From Desulfobulbaceae bacterium (lineage in GTDB: Bacteria > Desulfobacterota > Desulfobulbia > Desulfobulbales > Desulfocapsaceae): 7,172 bases of DNA. The notes under the pieces were generated by a model. That model ran no database searches. It was given only the letters and a program-made list of their open reading frames with translations, and was not told where the DNA came from. Where the stretch lies: positions 1 through 7,172 of the forward strand of contig JAIRRG010000023.1 of NCBI GenBank assembly GCA_031256095.1. The letters run 5' to 3'. Below are positions 1 through 6,595 of this stretch, in pieces; positions within the stretch are counted from its first letter, which is position 1, and each line of letters opens with the position of its first letter. A program made the translations under genes and the position numbers.

Positions 1-865
1 TACGCCGAAACCACACTGGGAACTTGGCGAAGGCGCCGGGCTGCTTGATTTCGAGCGGGCCACCAAGGTTGCCAGCGCCCGTTTCGCGCTGCTGAGGGGC
101 CTGGCCGCCAAAATGGAGCGGGCCTTGATCAACTTCATGCTTGACCTGCACACGGAAAAACACGGATATAGCGAGGTGTTGCCGCCTTTTCTTGTCAACG
201 CCGCCTCGATGACCGCCACCGGTCAGTTGCCGAAATTCGCCGAAGATAGCTTCAAAATCGACGGTTGGGATTTGTATCTGACCCCGACCGCCGAAGTGCC
301 GGTGACCAATTTGCACCGCGACGAGACCCTGGACGAGAAATCTCTGCCAATCCGTTACGCTGCTTATACCCCTTGTTTTCGTTCCGAGGCTGGCTCCTAT
401 GGCCGCGACACAAGGGGACTGATTCGTCAGCATCAGTTCGACAAGGTGGAGTTGGTCAAATTCACGACGCCGGAAACCTCAATGGCCGAATTGGAAAGCC
501 TGCTGGCCGATGCCGAGGAGGTCTTGCGGCGCCTGAACATCCATTATCGTGTCATTGCCTTGTGCAGCGGTGATCTTGGCTTTTCCTCGGCCAAGACCTA
601 CGACATTGAGGTCTGGCTGCCGGGGCAGGGGGCCTACCGTGAAATTTCCTCCTGCTCGAATTTCCTCGACTTCCAGGCCAGGCGCGGCGGCATCCGTTAC
701 CGCCCCGCCGGTGAAAAAAAGAGCCGTCTGGTGCATACCTTGAATGGTTCCGGCTTGGCTGTGGGCCGTACCATGGTAGCAATTTTTGAGAATTATCAGC
801 GGGCCGATGGCTCAATCGCCATTCCGGAGGCACTAGCGCCGTATTTAGTCAGCCGCATAGGCTAA
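1..865 (+). CDS. serS: seryl-tRNA synthetase, C-terminal part (5' end outside window)
   Basis: Seryl-tRNA synthetase charges tRNA-Ser with serine in the cytoplasm. It also charges tRNA-Sec, the first step toward selenocysteine, which matters here because selC lies about 1.3 kb downstream. The open frame runs from base 2 with no start codon in view, so the gene enters from the left. About 287 codons are visible against a usual 420-430, so the missing part is mainly the N-terminal tRNA-binding coiled coil. The visible part is the class II catalytic domain. It opens with the family's PHWELGE segment near base 14. Class II motif 2 follows at about bases 376-460 (FRSEAGSYGRDTRGL, then RQHQFDKVE), and motif 3 at about 749-800 (NGSGLAVGRTMVAIFENYQ). 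The frame is intact to the TAA at 863-865. An acyltransferase gene follows after 15 bases on the same strand, which suggests cotranscription. Identification is very secure. Confidence 0.97.
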   Translation, partial: TPKPHWELGEGAGLLDFERATKVASARFALLRGLAAKMERALINFMLDLHTEKHGYSEVLPPFLVNAASMTATGQLPKFAEDSFKIDGWDLYLTPTAEVPVTNLHRDETLDEKSLPIRYAAYTPCFRSEAGSYGRDTRGLIRQHQFDKVELVKFTTPETSMAELESLLADAEEVLRRLNIHYRVIALCSGDLGFSSAKTYDIEVWLPGQGAYREISSCSNFLDFQARRGGIRYRPAGEKKSRLVHTLNGSGLAVGRTMVAIFENYQRADGSIAIPEALAPYLVSRIG

Positions 866-869
866 TGGC

Positions 870-874
870 GGAGG
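870..874 (+). promoter_or_regulatory. ribosome binding site of the acyltransferase gene
   Basis: GGAGG lies six bases before the ATG at 881, in the 15-base gap after the serS stop. It fixes the start of the downstream gene and supports translation from a shared transcript. Confidence 0.75.
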
Positions 875-880
875 CAAAAG

Positions 881-1657
881 ATGGAAGCCTTTGATTATCA
901 AACTGAGATCAAACCGGGATTGTTCGGCAGGGCTTTACCGTCATTGTATTTTTACAGCCGTTTTTTGCCGATAGTGGCGTGGGCCAGTTGGCAGGCCAAA
1001 CGTGATGCCTACCATGGTAGGGAATGGGTTGAAAGTAGCGGCAACGCGCTCAGGAGCCTGGAGGGCGCCGGAGTGCGCTTCCAGGTGTCGGGCCTTGATC
1101 ATTTCCGCGGGCTGACCACGCCCTGCGTCTGCATCGCCGATCATATGAGCATGTTGGAGACGATCACGCTGCCCTACTTCATGCAGCCAATCCGTCCCAT
1201 CACCTATGTCATCAAGGAAAGTCTTCTGCGTTATCCGGTGTTCAAATATGTGATGCGGTCGTGTAATCCGGTGGCGGTGGGCCGCGTCAATCCCCGCCAG
1301 GATTTGAAAACTGTACTGGAGCAAGGCGGGCAGCGGCTGGCGTCGGGCGTCTCGGTGATCATTTTCCCGCAAACCACGCGGTCGCGTGTTTTTGACCCGG
1401 AGCAGATGACCACCATTGGCGTCAAACTGGCGAAAGCGGCGGGCGTGCCGGCGCTGCCGTTGGCGCTCAAGACCGACGCCATGGAAAATGGCAGGATAAT
1501 CAAAGAATTGGGCAAGATAAATCCTGAACGGACGGTCCATTTCGCCTTTGCCCCGCCTTTGACTATCAGCGGCACCGGTCGCGAAGAGCATCAGGCCATT
1601 AATGCCTTCATCCTGGAAAAGCTGGATGCCTGGGGCGTCCCGCGACTAACCTCGTAA
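881..1657 (+). CDS. PlsC-family 1-acylglycerol-3-phosphate acyltransferase-like protein, HxxxxE variant
   Basis: This 258-residue protein resembles the PlsC/LPLAT family, which transfers a fatty acyl group to lysophosphatidate during phospholipid synthesis at the inner membrane. The family's HxxxxD motif appears as HMSMLE (H88 to E93), so glutamate replaces aspartate. The FPEGTRS block appears as FPQTTRS (162-168), followed by VFDP. A third family-like stretch follows, GVKLAKAAGVPALPLALKTD. I recall this HxxxxE/FPQTTRS combination, with the KTDA segment, in a subfamily common in Desulfobacterota, so it is probably an active subgroup and not a decayed enzyme. The N-terminal hydrophobic stretch around residues 19-35 (LPSLYFYSRFLPIVAWA) may contact the membrane. 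The start is set by GGAGG at 870-874. It is probably cotranscribed with serS. The acyl acceptor cannot be told from sequence; lysophosphatidate is the family default, and a lipid A or ornithine-lipid acceptor remains possible. Confidence 0.88.
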   Translation: MEAFDYQTEIKPGLFGRALPSLYFYSRFLPIVAWASWQAKRDAYHGREWVESSGNALRSLEGAGVRFQVSGLDHFRGLTTPCVCIADHMSMLETITLPYFMQPIRPITYVIKESLLRYPVFKYVMRSCNPVAVGRVNPRQDLKTVLEQGGQRLASGVSVIIFPQTTRSRVFDPEQMTTIGVKLAKAAGVPALPLALKTDAMENGRIIKELGKINPERTVHFAFAPPLTISGTGREEHQAINAFILEKLDAWGVPRLTS

Positions 1658-1700
1658 AGGAAGAGAGTTGGCGGCGCGCTGGATTGGCGGTCAGGTCCCC

Positions 1701-2054
1701 TCACTCATCCTTTTCGCCATTTTCCAGATCGTTTTCATCATCGTCGCTGACGATATCTTCCTCAATGATGTCGCCGTCGCCGCTGAAGACTTCTTTGTCG
1801 ATGTCATCAACGAAATTCTCCTCCTCGTCCACCGCCGCCGCTTCCAGGGCCAGCGCCCGGGCCTGTTTGGCCTCCGGAAAGACAATGTCGGTAATTTTTT
1901 CCACTTCCTCGCGCACATCCGGGTCTTCCAGGCATACCGGGCAGGTGGCGATGTGTTTTTCCATGAAAGTGACCATCCGCGCCGGGGCCATGACCTCCTC
2001 TTTGACGCTGATGTACCAGGATTTGATCAGGGAGATCAATCGTTCGCAACGCAT
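1701..2054 (-). CDS. small acidic conserved-looking protein with H-x3-C-x2-C motif
   Basis: This 117-residue protein of unknown function has two parts. Residues 1-70 are predicted mostly helical and hold H34-x3-C38-x2-C41, the spacing found in the zf-HC2/ZAS zinc-binding fold of anti-sigma factors. Residues 76-117 form a tail in which about half the residues are Asp or Glu, with only two lysines. No signal peptide or membrane segment is seen, so a cytoplasmic protein is inferred. I have an impression of similar proteins (KSWY, VKE, MVTFMEKH, CPVC segments) in Desulfobacterota but cannot name a family. No clear Shine-Dalgarno precedes the ATG at 2052-2054, and the frame stays open upstream to about base 2126 without another ATG, GTG or TTG. 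The competing plus-strand frames are serine-rich, as expected for an antisense shadow of Asp/Glu codons, and one runs through the tRNA gene, so the minus frame is preferred. It converges with the acyltransferase gene; the 43 bases between their stops show no terminator. Confidence 0.72.
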   Translation of the reverse strand: MRCERLISLIKSWYISVKEEVMAPARMVTFMEKHIATCPVCLEDPDVREEVEKITDIVFPEAKQARALALEAAAVDEEENFVDDIDKEVFSGDGDIIEEDIVSDDDENDLENGEKDE

Positions 2055-2119
2055 GTCGAAAAGCTGTTTGTGGGTGAAAAGGAGAAAAAGATATTCCCAA
2101 TGCCAGTGAGAGCCAGTAC

Positions 2120-2125
2120 TATACT
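2120..2125 (+). promoter_or_regulatory. possible -10 element for selC
   Basis: TATACT, five of six matches to TATAAT, lies 17 bases before the mature 5' end of the tRNA, a suitable place for a short leader. No good -35 hexamer is seen 16-18 bases upstream. The overlapping reverse complement, TATAGT at 2118-2123, could serve the minus-strand gene that starts at 2054, so the site might work in both directions. Confidence 0.35.
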
Positions 2126-2142
2126 AAACTCACGTGATAAAC

Positions 2143-2240
2143 GGAAGCGGATAGGGCACTGGTGGCTCTCCCGGACTTCAAATCCGGTGTGGCGGGTTAA
2201 TAGCCTGTTAGGTGGGTTCGATTCCCATGCGCTTCCGCCA
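2143..2240 (+). tRNA. selC: tRNA-Sec (anticodon TCA), selenocysteine tRNA
   Basis: This 98-nt gene, with encoded CCA at 2238-2240, folds as selenocysteine tRNA, which delivers Sec at UGA codons through SelB. The acceptor arm pairs GGAAGCG (2143-2149) with CGCTTCC (2230-2236). The eighth position expected in bacterial tRNA-Sec would be G2150 with G2229, a mismatch. The D stem is 2153-2157 with 2165-2169. The anticodon stem CCGGA/TCCGG (2171-2175, 2183-2187) closes the loop CTTCAAA, with anticodon TCA at 2178-2180. A long variable arm spans about 2188-2211. The T stem GTGGG/CCCAT (2212-2216, 2224-2228) closes TTCGATT. The GGACTTCAAATCC core, long variable arm, total length and G discriminator are diagnostic. 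It implies that selA, selB and selD occur elsewhere in the genome. The gene lies between two minus-strand genes, and its 3' end is 23 bases from the glyQ stop. Confidence 0.96.
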
Positions 2241-2263
2241 ATTGATACCACCGCCCGCTCCAC

Positions 2264-3145
2264 TTATTCTGCCGCCCATTTGCCCATCAGCGGATGGCCC
2301 ATTTCGGCGCGCTGCCGCACATAGGCTTCGGCCACTTTGCGGGCTATGTTCCTGATCCGGCCAATATACCGTGTCCGTTCGGCGACACTAATCGCCTTGC
2401 GGGCGTCGAGCAGGTTGAAGGTGTGCGAACATTTCAGGCAATAGTCATAGCCGGGCAGAATCAGCCCCATCTCCACCAGGCGCAGGGCTTCCTCTTCAAA
2501 CCAGTTGAACAGGGTAGTCAGCTTGCCGACGTTGGCCTCTTCGAAGTTGAAGGTGGAGAATTCGACCTCGGCTTGGTGGTAGATGTCGCCGTAGCGGATA
2601 TGGCTGTTCCAGTCCAGGTCATAGACGCTTTCCACCCCTTGTAGATACATGGCGATACGTTCCAGTCCGTAGGTGATTTCCACCGTCACCGGGTGTAGGT
2701 CAATGGAACCGGCAATCTGGAAATAGGTGAACTGGGTAATCTCCATGCCATCGAGCCACACCTCCCAGCCAAGACCGGAAGCGCCCAACGTCGGCGATTC
2801 CCAGTCGTCCTCGACGAAGCGAATATCGTGTTCCAGCGGGTCAAGGCCAAAGCGTTGCAGGCTACCAAGGTAGAGCTTCTGGGCGTCGGCGGGTGATGGC
2901 TTGATCACCACCTGATACTGGTAATAATGCTGTAATCGGTTTGGATTGTCGCCGTAGCGGCCATCAGTGGGACGGCGCGACGGCTGGATATAGGCGGCCC
3001 GCCACGGTTCTGGTCCCAAAGCGCGCAGCAGCGTCGCCGGGTGAAAGGTGCCGGCGCCGACCTCCATGTCGTAGGGTTGTTGGATGACACAGCCCTGTTC
3101 TGCCCAGTAGGTGTTCAGCGTTGTGACAATATCCTGAAATTTCAT
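2264..3145 (-). CDS. glyQ: glycyl-tRNA synthetase, alpha subunit
   Basis: This is the alpha chain of the bacterial alpha2beta2 glycyl-tRNA synthetase. It carries the class II catalytic core that makes glycyl-adenylate and acylates tRNA-Gly in the cytoplasm, and it needs the beta chain (GlyS). The product is 293 residues, normal for GlyQ. Family landmarks in order are TYWAEQGCVIQQPYDMEVGAGTFHP (11-35, written as two joined motifs: the AEQGC start and the GAGTFHP end), QPSRRPTDGRYGDNPNRLQ (53-71), the LGWEVWLDGMEITQF block (124-138) and motif 3 TYGLERI (157-163). The ATG at 3143-3145 was chosen because GAGGA sits just upstream on the minus strand (about 3151-3155) and GlyQ proteins begin close to MKFQD. 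The open frame continues another 96 codons upstream but lacks family resemblance there. No glyS follows: downstream are selC and a small acidic protein, so the beta chain must be encoded elsewhere. Confidence 0.97.
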   Translation of the reverse strand: MKFQDIVTTLNTYWAEQGCVIQQPYDMEVGAGTFHPATLLRALGPEPWRAAYIQPSRRPTDGRYGDNPNRLQHYYQYQVVIKPSPADAQKLYLGSLQRFGLDPLEHDIRFVEDDWESPTLGASGLGWEVWLDGMEITQFTYFQIAGSIDLHPVTVEITYGLERIAMYLQGVESVYDLDWNSHIRYGDIYHQAEVEFSTFNFEEANVGKLTTLFNWFEEEALRLVEMGLILPGYDYCLKCSHTFNLLDARKAISVAERTRYIGRIRNIARKVAEAYVRQRAEMGHPLMGKWAAE

Positions 3146-3210
3146 ACAGTTCCTCATCAGTTTAGCCACTGCCCACCGTATACCGCGGCTGGCAAAAAAG
3201 GCAATCATAA

Positions 3211-3239
3211 AATATACTTCCTGGCTTGACATTTGTCCA
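3211..3239 (-). promoter_or_regulatory. sigma70-type promoter for glyQ
   Basis: Read on the minus strand, TGGACA (3234-3239) and TATATT (3211-3216) each match five of six bases of the -35 and -10 consensus, with an ideal 17-base spacer. Transcription would start near 3204 and give a leader of about 60 bases before the glyQ ATG. That is too short for a T-box riboswitch, and none is seen. Confidence 0.6.
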
Positions 3240-3256
3240 TGGGGCAAGCATTGTAT
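3226..3256 (+). promoter_or_regulatory. possible promoter for the CoA-binding protein/uvrA pair
   Basis: A perfect TTGACA lies at 3226-3231, inside the spacer of the opposing glyQ promoter. The -10 partner is poor: TTGTAT at 3251-3256 with a 19-base spacer is the best I see. If real, the two promoters overlap face to face and would compete. No palindrome resembling a LexA box was recognised. Confidence 0.3.
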
Positions 3257-3317
3257 TCGCCGTACCGCTTTCATGCCGCTTTTCTTCGAATTTTCCCCGT
3301 ATTGCCGATATCTTGCC

Positions 3318-3752
3318 ATGATCCCGTCCGCCCCCCCAAATACCGCTGATGCCACCGATTTTTCGCCGTTGTGGCGAGGCGCGCAAACCATTGCCGTCGT
3401 TGGCCTGTCGCCAAAAACCGACCGGCCCAGCAACCGCGTTGCCCGTTATCTGCTTGACCAGGGTTTTACGGTGATTCCCGTCAATCCCGGTCACGCGGAA
3501 ATTTTAGGGCAAAAATGTTACGACAGCTTGACCGCGATTGGTTATCAAGTTGATATTATTGATATTTTCCGCAAATCGGAAGATGTGCTGCCCGTTGTCG
3601 CCGAGGCAATAGCCATCGGCGCCAAAGCCATTTGGATGCAGGAAGGCGTGGTCAATAACGAGGCGGCGGCGCTGGCTAAATCGCACGGCCTGGTTGTGGT
3701 TATGGATCGTTGTCTCATGATTGAGCATCGGCGCGGTCAGGAATATCGCTGA
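3318..3752 (+). CDS. CoA-binding domain protein (YccU/COG1832 type)
   Basis: This small cytoplasmic protein of 144 residues consists of one CoA-binding Rossmann domain, like E. coli YccU. The domain is related to the nucleotide-binding part of succinyl-CoA synthetase alpha. The first strand and loop are visible as AVVGLSPK (residues 26-33), followed by RPSNRVARYLLDQGF and VIPVNPG. The family-typical sequence near the C-terminus is MDRCLMIEHRR. The stretch AIWMQEGVVNNEA is also characteristic. The biochemical role of the family is not settled. The ATG at 3318 was preferred to one at 3273 because the extra 15 residues (MPLFFEFSPYCRYLA) are not family-like and 144 residues fits the usual length; neither start has a clear Shine-Dalgarno. 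The stop codon at 3750-3752 is two bases before the uvrA start, so the two genes are almost certainly translated from one transcript. Confidence 0.88.
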   Translation: MIPSAPPNTADATDFSPLWRGAQTIAVVGLSPKTDRPSNRVARYLLDQGFTVIPVNPGHAEILGQKCYDSLTAIGYQVDIIDIFRKSEDVLPVVAEAIAIGAKAIWMQEGVVNNEAAALAKSHGLVVVMDRCLMIEHRRGQEYR

Positions 3753-3754
3753 TC

Positions 3755-6595
3755 ATGGAGCCGCAACTGCTGCGTATTCGCGGCGCCCGTATGCACAATT
3801 TGAAAAATATCGACGTGGATCTGCCGCGAAACCGCCTGGTCGTTTTCACCGGCCTGTCCGGCTCCGGTAAATCGACGCTCGCTTTTGACACCCTCTACGC
3901 CGAAGGGCAACGGCGTTATGTCGAATCGCTGTCCACCTATGCCCGGCAATTCCTCGGGCAGATGGACAAGCCCGATGTCGATTCACTCGAAGGCCTGTCG
4001 CCCGCCGTCTCAATTGAACAGAAGACCACCAGCAAAAATCCGCGCTCAACCGTCGGCACGGTGACGGAAATCTACGACTACCTGCGCCTGCTTTACGCCC
4101 GCTGTGGCCGCCCGCATTGTCCTGAATGCGGTGAGCCAATCGCCGCCCAGTCGATTGAGGATATGGTCAACACCCTGCTGGCCCTGCCGGAGGGGAAAAA
4201 GATCATCCTGCTCGCTCCATTGGTGACGGCGCGCAAGGGACGGCACGAGCAGGTGATTGAGCGGATCCGCCGTCAGGGTTTTGCCAGGGCTCGCGTTAAC
4301 GGCCAGATTTACGCCACGGAAGAGATTCCGGAACTGGATAAAAACAAGAAACATACTATTGAAGCCGTCATTGACCGCCTGACCGTCAAAGCTTTGTTGC
4401 GTCATCGCTTCAGTGAATCGGTGGCCACCGCTGTCAGGCTGACCGACGGCCTGCTACTGGCTTTTTTCCCCGACGAAAATGAGGAGCGGATTTTTAGCGA
4501 GCACGCCGCCTGCCACCGCTGCGGCCTGTCGGTGCCGAAATTGACACCGCAGCTTTTCTCCTTCAACAATCCGGTCGGCGCCTGCCCGGACTGTGGCGGT
4601 TTGGGCGTCAATCCTTTTTTCGATCCGGATTTGCTGGTCCCTAACCCAGAAAAGAGCCTGTCGCAAGGGACGCTTGCCCCCTGGGGCTGGCGCGGCGGCA
4701 ACAGCTACACCGGGCGAATTCTAGCCGGTCTGGCGCGGCATTATGGTTTTTCCCTCGACACCCCTTTTCAAGACTTGAAGCCTGAATGCCAGCGGGTGAT
4801 TTTCTATGGCAGCGGCAAGGAAGCGATTCAGTTTTCCTGGCAGAAGGGAGAACGCAAAGGGGCCAGCGAGCAGCCGTTCGAAGGCGTGATCCCGCAGTTG
4901 AACCGCCGTTTCAAGGAAACCCAGTCGGCCTTTGTCCGTGAGGAATTGTCGCGTTACATGAATGAGCGAACCTGCGCCACCTGCGGCGGGGCGCGGCTGA
5001 AGCCGGAAGTCCTGGCCGTGCGAATCGGCGATTGGTCGATTTATCAGATGACCTGTCAGTCGATTGCCACCTTGCTCGCCGCCATGCCGGGCCTGGCCTT
5101 CACCAGCCAGGAAAAAATCATCGCCGCGCCGATATTAAAGGAGATTGCCGACCGCCTGAGTTTTCTCGAAAACGTTGGCCTCGGTTATCTGTCGCTTGAG
5201 CGCACGGCATCGACCCTTTCCGGCGGTGAGGCGCAGCGTATCCGCCTGGCCTCGCAGATTGGCTCTCGCCTGGCCGGTGTTTTGTATATCCTCGATGAAC
5301 CGAGTATTGGCCTGCATCAGCGTGATAACGAAAAGCTGATCAAAACGCTTCTCGATCTGCGTGACCTGGGCAATTCCGTGATCGTCGTTGAGCACGACCA
5401 TGATACGATTTTGGCCGCCGATCATGTCCTCGATATGGGGCCGGGCGCTGGCGTTCATGGCGGGCGGGTCATTTATTCCGGTTCTGTTTCCGGCCTGCTT
5501 GCGGCGGAAGAGTCGCTGACCGGGGCCTATCTGGCCGGGCGGAAGGAAATCGAGGTGGCGGGCCGCCGCCCAGTGGGAAAACTGGGCGCTGATAACAGCC
5601 TGCGCCTGCGCGGAGCCTGCGCCAATAATTTGAAAAAAATGGATGTCGATTTCCCGCTTGGAACGTTAACCTGCGTCACCGGCGTTTCCGGTTCCGGCAA
5701 AAGCTCCCTGGTCATCGAAACGCTCTATCAATTGGCGCGGGTTGGCCTGCGCCAGCGGCGGGATAGGGTGGAAATTGGCGGGGCGCGCCTGGAAGGGATT
5801 TCGCTGATCGACAAGCTGATCGACATCGATCAAAGCCCGATTGGCCGCACGCCGCGCTCAAATCCAGCCACCTACGCCGGAGTGTTCACGCCGATCCGTG
5901 AGCTTTTCACCCAGTTGCCGGAATCCCGCGCCCGTGGCTACACCGCTGGCCGTTTCAGTTTTAACGTCAAAGGCGGGCGCTGCGAAACCTGCGAAGGTGA
6001 TGGCGTCATCCGCATCGCCATGCACTTTCTGCCGGATATTTATGTCCAGTGCGAAGCCTGTCATGGTAAACGCTACAATCTGGAGACTTTGGATATTGCC
6101 TATAACGGCGCCTCAATCCACGATGTCTTGCGCATGACCGTCGAAGAAGCCCTGGAATTCTTCAAAAACATTCCGCCAGTCAGGAACCGCCTGCAAACGC
6201 TCTTTGATGTCGGCCTTGGCTATATCGCTTTGGGGCAGTCTTCGACCACCCTTTCCGGCGGCGAGGCCCAGCGGATAAAGCTGGCGAAGGAATTGTCAGG
6301 AAGGGCCAGCGGTAAAACTCTCTATATTTTGGATGAACCAACCACCGGCCTGCATCCCGCCGATATCCAGCTTCTCTTGGATGTCTTGGAGCGGCTGGTT
6401 GCCCAGGGCAATACCGTGGTTGTCATTGAGCACAACCTTGATGTTGTTAAATCCGCCGACTGGATCATTGATATTGGCCCGGAAGGCGGCGATGGTGGTG
6501 GCCAGGTGGTCGCCTGTGGCCCGCCGGCTCGCGTGGCCAAGGTGGCGGCTTCCCACACCGGGCGCTTTCTGGCGCCGATTCTGGCTGGGAGATGA
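3755..6595 (+). CDS. uvrA: excinuclease ABC subunit A (UvrA), complete
   Basis: UvrA is the damage-recognition ATPase of nucleotide excision repair. A dimer finds bulky DNA lesions with UvrB and loads it for UvrC incision. The product is 946 residues, the usual length, with both ABC modules complete. Walker A 1 is GLSGSGKS (33-40) and Walker A 2 is GVSGSGKS (643-650). ABC signatures LSGGE start at 488 and 833, and Walker B LDEP at 513 and 859. Zinc-binding cysteine pairs occur at C253/C256 with C277/C280 and at C743/C746 with C766/C769, the latter being the DNA-binding zinc module. Further cysteines are C117/C122/C125 and C407/C410. The conserved SLSTYARQFLGQM segment near residue 58 is intact. 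The ATG follows the upstream stop by two bases, with CAGGAA at 3738-3743 as a rather distant ribosome binding site. No frameshift or missing catalytic residue was seen. uvrB and uvrC are not in the window. Confidence 0.98.
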   Translation: MEPQLLRIRGARMHNLKNIDVDLPRNRLVVFTGLSGSGKSTLAFDTLYAEGQRRYVESLSTYARQFLGQMDKPDVDSLEGLSPAVSIEQKTTSKNPRSTVGTVTEIYDYLRLLYARCGRPHCPECGEPIAAQSIEDMVNTLLALPEGKKIILLAPLVTARKGRHEQVIERIRRQGFARARVNGQIYATEEIPELDKNKKHTIEAVIDRLTVKALLRHRFSESVATAVRLTDGLLLAFFPDENEERIFSEHAACHRCGLSVPKLTPQLFSFNNPVGACPDCGGLGVNPFFDPDLLVPNPEKSLSQGTLAPWGWRGGNSYTGRILAGLARHYGFSLDTPFQDLKPECQRVIFYGSGKEAIQFSWQKGERKGASEQPFEGVIPQLNRRFKETQSAFVREELSRYMNERTCATCGGARLKPEVLAVRIGDWSIYQMTCQSIATLLAAMPGLAFTSQEKIIAAPILKEIADRLSFLENVGLGYLSLERTASTLSGGEAQRIRLASQIGSRLAGVLYILDEPSIGLHQRDNEKLIKTLLDLRDLGNSVIVVEHDHDTILAADHVLDMGPGAGVHGGRVIYSGSVSGLLAAEESLTGAYLAGRKEIEVAGRRPVGKLGADNSLRLRGACANNLKKMDVDFPLGTLTCVTGVSGSGKSSLVIETLYQLARVGLRQRRDRVEIGGARLEGISLIDKLIDIDQSPIGRTPRSNPATYAGVFTPIRELFTQLPESRARGYTAGRFSFNVKGGRCETCEGDGVIRIAMHFLPDIYVQCEACHGKRYNLETLDIAYNGASIHDVLRMTVEEALEFFKNIPPVRNRLQTLFDVGLGYIALGQSSTTLSGGEAQRIKLAKELSGRASGKTLYILDEPTTGLHPADIQLLLDVLERLVAQGNTVVVIEHNLDVVKSADWIIDIGPEGGDGGGQVVACGPPARVAKVAASHTGRFLAPILAGR

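Noticed and set aside
2143..2240. selC as the attachment site of an integrated island, as in some enterobacteria
   Set aside because: Both flanks are core genes, no integrase is present, and I saw no direct repeat of the tRNA 3' end elsewhere in the window.
1668..2324. Long plus-strand open frame of about 218 codons, and a second serine-rich plus frame at 1684-2109
   Set aside because: The first reads through the whole tRNA-Sec gene into the antisense of glyQ. The second is serine-rich in the way expected from the complement of Asp/Glu codons. The minus-strand frame at 1701-2054 has protein-like composition and a metal-binding motif.
3273..3317. Upstream ATG for the CoA-binding protein
   Set aside because: The 15 additional residues are unlike the family, there is no Shine-Dalgarno, and the shorter product has the normal length.
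3146..3317. T-box or glycine riboswitch controlling glyQ
   Set aside because: The inferred leader is only about 60 bases, and no T-box consensus or specifier-loop structure was recognisable.
3146..3433. Ninety-six-codon upstream extension of glyQ
   Set aside because: It covers the glyQ promoter, does not resemble GlyQ, and the internal ATG at 3145 has a good ribosome binding site and the family N-terminus.
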